Shown piece by piece: positions 7,000 to 8,465 of a stretch of DNA of 8,465 nt. The notes beneath the pieces were generated by a model. The model saw nothing but the letters and a program-made list of their open reading frames with translations. It was not told the DNA's origin and did no database searches. This stretch comes from Bacteroidota bacterium (lineage in GTDB: Bacteria > Bacteroidota > Bacteroidia > M30B66). The stretch covers positions 1-8,465 of the forward strand of contig JAGQVC010000049.1 in the NCBI GenBank assembly GCA_020438185.1, in the 5' to 3' direction. The translations under genes were made by a program, and so were the position numbers. How positions within the stretch are numbered: position 1 is the stretch's first letter; each line of letters begins with the position of its first letter.

Positions 7000-7578
7000 T
7001 TAACGCATTTCCCAGGTAACGCTGGTGTTTTCCCATTTCAAAGTAACGGTTCCGTTTCCGGTTTTATCCGATGCAATTGTGAAATCCAGTCTTTCGGTGA
7101 GCTCCTTGGTTTGCTGAGGTTTAACTTTAAAACGAAGTGCATCTTTTGATTCATCGTATTTATAGGCACCCCACTGATCCGGAACAGAATTAAAAATGAT
7201 AGTCCATTCATCAGCTCCGGGAATTGTGAAAAGTGCGTATTTACCAGCCTTAAGGAAACTACCACCAACTTTGCAATCGCGGCTTACTTCAACCGTGGTG
7301 GCTTCATTTGCTCCGGTTCTCCAGATTTTACCGAATGGAACCAGTTCTCCAAATATTTTCCGGCCTTTCACTCCCGGCTGGCTGTAATTTATTGTAATCG
7401 AGAGGTCCCCAACGGTTGCTGCAGTTGTTTTGGGCGGACTAGGTCTTTCATCCTTTTTAGCAGCAGTCATTTTTGTTTTATCACTTTTTTCGGTTTGAGC
7501 GGAAACTGAACCTGCAACGAAAAGCGAAACAGCTATGATAATTGCTGATGTCGCAACCTTTATTGATTTTATCTTCAT
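7000..7578 (-). CDS. Exported DUF2911 family protein
   Basis: The 192-residue product has a clear Sec signal peptide: basic MKIKSIK, a hydrophobic core at about 9-23, and SVSA followed by Gln28 as the probable signal peptidase I site. After a Lys/Pro-rich linker (29-52), residues 55-150 match the DUF2911 pattern strongly. Examples are NYSQPGVKGRKIFGELVPFG (64-83), WRTGANEATT (86-95), GSFLKAGKYALFTIPG (106-121), EWTIIFN (124-130) and QWGAYKY (135-141). The C-terminal half forms beta-strands typical of the family. The family is common in Bacteroidota as periplasmic or secreted proteins, and its biochemical role is unknown to me. The gene stands alone, with its own promoter upstream and a shared terminator downstream. 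Confidence 0.92.
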   Translation of the reverse strand: MKIKSIKVATSAIIIAVSLFVAGSVSAQTEKSDKTKMTAAKKDERPSPPKTTAATVGDLSITINYSQPGVKGRKIFGELVPFGKIWRTGANEATTVEVSRDCKVGGSFLKAGKYALFTIPGADEWTIIFNSVPDQWGAYKYDESKDALRFKVKPQQTKELTERLDFTIASDKTGNGTVTLKWENTSVTWEMR

Positions 7579-7603
7579 GAGTTTAATTATTTCTGAATTG
7601 TTT

Positions 7604-7633
7604 CAAAGGTACTGTTTTAAGGCGACAGACAAA
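7604..7633 (-). promoter_or_regulatory. Bacteroidota-type promoter for the DUF2911 gene
   Basis: On the minus strand the -7 box TACCTTTG (7604-7611) matches TAnnTTTG exactly. A -33 TTTG (7630-7633) lies 18 nt upstream of it. The -7 box ends 25 nt before the ATG at 7578, giving a leader of roughly 20 nt. This is the best promoter match I found in the window and supports both the gene start and the phylum. Confidence 0.65.
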
Positions 7634-7665
7634 ATTTATGCAAGGCCTTGTGAATAATAAATTTT
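7631..7665. repeat. Nested inverted repeats upstream of the DUF2911 promoter
   Basis: AAAATTTAT (7631-7639) is the exact reverse complement of ATAAATTTT (7657-7665), and between them sits the perfect palindrome CAAGGCCTTG (7641-7650). The left arm overlaps the -33 element. The centres do not coincide (1 nt versus 6 nt flanks), so a chance combination of an AT-rich repeat and a 10-bp palindrome is possible; an operator is the alternative. Confidence 0.35.
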
Positions 7666-7756
7666 ATTTCAGTGCAGATGTTCTTACTTCAGGTTTTAAT
7701 GGCTGTCTAATGCTCATATAGTCAGCTGATTAAGCTTTAAAAACCACGGCTTAATT
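7666..7756. other. Intergenic stretch downstream of the CtlX-type gene
   Basis: There is no ORF or RNA gene here. ATTAAGC (7729-7735) and GCTTAAT (7749-7755) can form a 7-bp stem with a 13-nt loop just after the CtlX-type stop, and TCAGCTGA (7722-7729) is an 8-bp palindrome. The stem is AT-rich with no T run behind it, so it is a poor intrinsic terminator. Where transcription of this gene ends is unclear, and read-through into the DUF2911 gene in the same direction is possible. Confidence 0.3.
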
Positions 7757-8465
7757 TTAGTAAAAAACTTCTGCGAGCATGCAACGAACGCTGCCGCCAC
7801 CATTTTGTTCAATAACCGGAACATCTGTTTCGAGCAACAAGCCATGATTCTGCAATGCTGCGAGTTGACTTTCTTCAAGTGATTTGACTGCAGTTGAAGA
7901 AATAACAATCAGCTTTTCTCCTGCGCTGTTTCTTAATTCGAGCGCATTTGCGGCAAAGCATTCCATTTGTTTCAGGCTAATTTCAATAATTGTCCTGCCG
8001 GTTGAGCGTAGCTCGGCCAGAACAGCTTCGCGGTCATCAATATGAATGACTTCAGAAGCTACTATGGCGAATCCGGTACCTATGCTCAATAAGACATTGG
8101 TATGATAAACCGGTGTTCCCGAAGGTGTCATGGTGTGAAACACCAGCGGCTTGTACCCAAGTTTTGCGGCAATTTCTATTACCGCTTCGCGGGATGTTCG
8201 GCCGGAAACGGCCGCATAAACCGTTTTTTGAAGATGATCGAACACCATTGAGCCGGTCCCTTCAAGAACCTGGTTTTTGTTGTCAAGCTCGTACCTGAGA
8301 TCGGTTACAATCAATCCCGGGTAAATATCTGCCAGCATTGAAGCCAATTCAGGCCTCACCTCATTTCGGCGCGAAAGCGCCTGCATTTGGTAAAGAAACA
8401 CCTGCCCTCCGGGGTGCACACCCAACCAGTTATTCGGGAAAACTGCATCAGGACAAATTGGGTCA
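7757..8465 (-). CDS. Arginine deiminase-like amidino hydrolase, CtlX type (5' end outside window)
   Basis: The protein belongs to the amidinotransferase/arginine deiminase superfamily, whose members hydrolyse or transfer guanidino or ureido groups through a Cys-His-Glu/Asp site. The visible part opens with DPICPDAVFPNNWLGVHPGG, a stretch characteristic of the citrulline-utilisation hydrolase (CtlX) branch, followed by LYQMQALSRRNEVRPEL. EGTGSMVFDH provides the substrate-binding Glu region, VYHTNVLLSIG the catalytic His, and GGSVRCMLAEVFY at the very C-terminus the catalytic Cys (codon 7781-7783). The frame stays open to the right edge and the conserved PDAVFPNNW lies upstream of the TTG at 8425, so the true start lies outside the window; at least 236 codons are visible. 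CtlX genes often sit near ornithine aminotransferase genes, but that flank is not visible. The exact substrate (citrulline, arginine or other) is unproven. Confidence 0.85.
   Translation of the reverse strand, partial: DPICPDAVFPNNWLGVHPGGQVFLYQMQALSRRNEVRPELASMLADIYPGLIVTDLRYELDNKNQVLEGTGSMVFDHLQKTVYAAVSGRTSREAVIEIAAKLGYKPLVFHTMTPSGTPVYHTNVLLSIGTGFAIVASEVIHIDDREAVLAELRSTGRTIIEISLKQMECFAANALELRNSAGEKLIVISSTAVKSLEESQLAALQNHGLLLETDVPVIEQNGGGSVRCMLAEVFY

Noticed and set aside
7714..7908. Minus-strand 64-codon ORF overlapping the CtlX-type gene end.
   Set aside because: It lies mostly in another frame of the amidino hydrolase gene, including its catalytic Cys region, and resembles nothing I know.
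7757..8425. TTG at 8425 as the start of the CtlX-type gene.
   Set aside because: The conserved PDAVFPNNW stretch lies upstream of it in the same open frame, so the gene continues past the window edge.

Overview
The window looks like chromosomal core sequence from a member of the Bacteroidota, probably of the Bacteroidales/Marinilabiliales type. Three things point there. The start sites lack clear Shine-Dalgarno sequences. One promoter fits the Bacteroidota form (TTTG near -33, TAnnTTTG near -7). The gene neighbourhood (flippase, dut, sugar-phosphate nucleotidyltransferase, large TPR lipoprotein, small lipoprotein) is one I recall as conserved in that phylum. I see no insertion sequence, prophage, CRISPR array, tRNA or rRNA.

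Positions 1-4882 hold a tightly packed minus-strand operon. In transcription order it contains a polysaccharide flippase, dUTPase (dut), a nucleotidyltransferase with a left-handed beta-helix tail, a 579-residue TPR lipoprotein, and the first 43 codons of another lipoprotein that runs off the left edge. Gaps are 23, 18, 5 and 0 nt, so co-transcription and translational coupling are likely. Four of the five products have envelope or surface-polysaccharide roles; dUTPase is the nucleotide-pool member.

Positions 4883-5040 are a divergent intergenic region with a perfect 14-bp palindrome, a small hairpin and a weak promoter candidate. Positions 5041-6950 carry two plus-strand genes, an RseP-type site-2 protease and a RimJ/RimL-like GNAT acetyltransferase that overlaps its end. 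The rseP frame is broken by an in-frame TAG at the end of a 15-T run, although the protein reads through in the same frame on both sides. A bidirectional hairpin terminator (about 6951-6986) separates this pair from the next, convergent gene.

Positions 7000-7578 encode an exported DUF2911 protein on the minus strand, with a good Bacteroidota promoter just upstream. Positions 7757-8465 encode most of an arginine deiminase-like amidino hydrolase of the CtlX type, whose 5' end lies beyond the right edge.

I did not find a convincing undescribed system. The observation most worth checking is the in-frame stop and T15 tract in rseP, which could be a sequence artefact, a real lesion or a split/readthrough arrangement.
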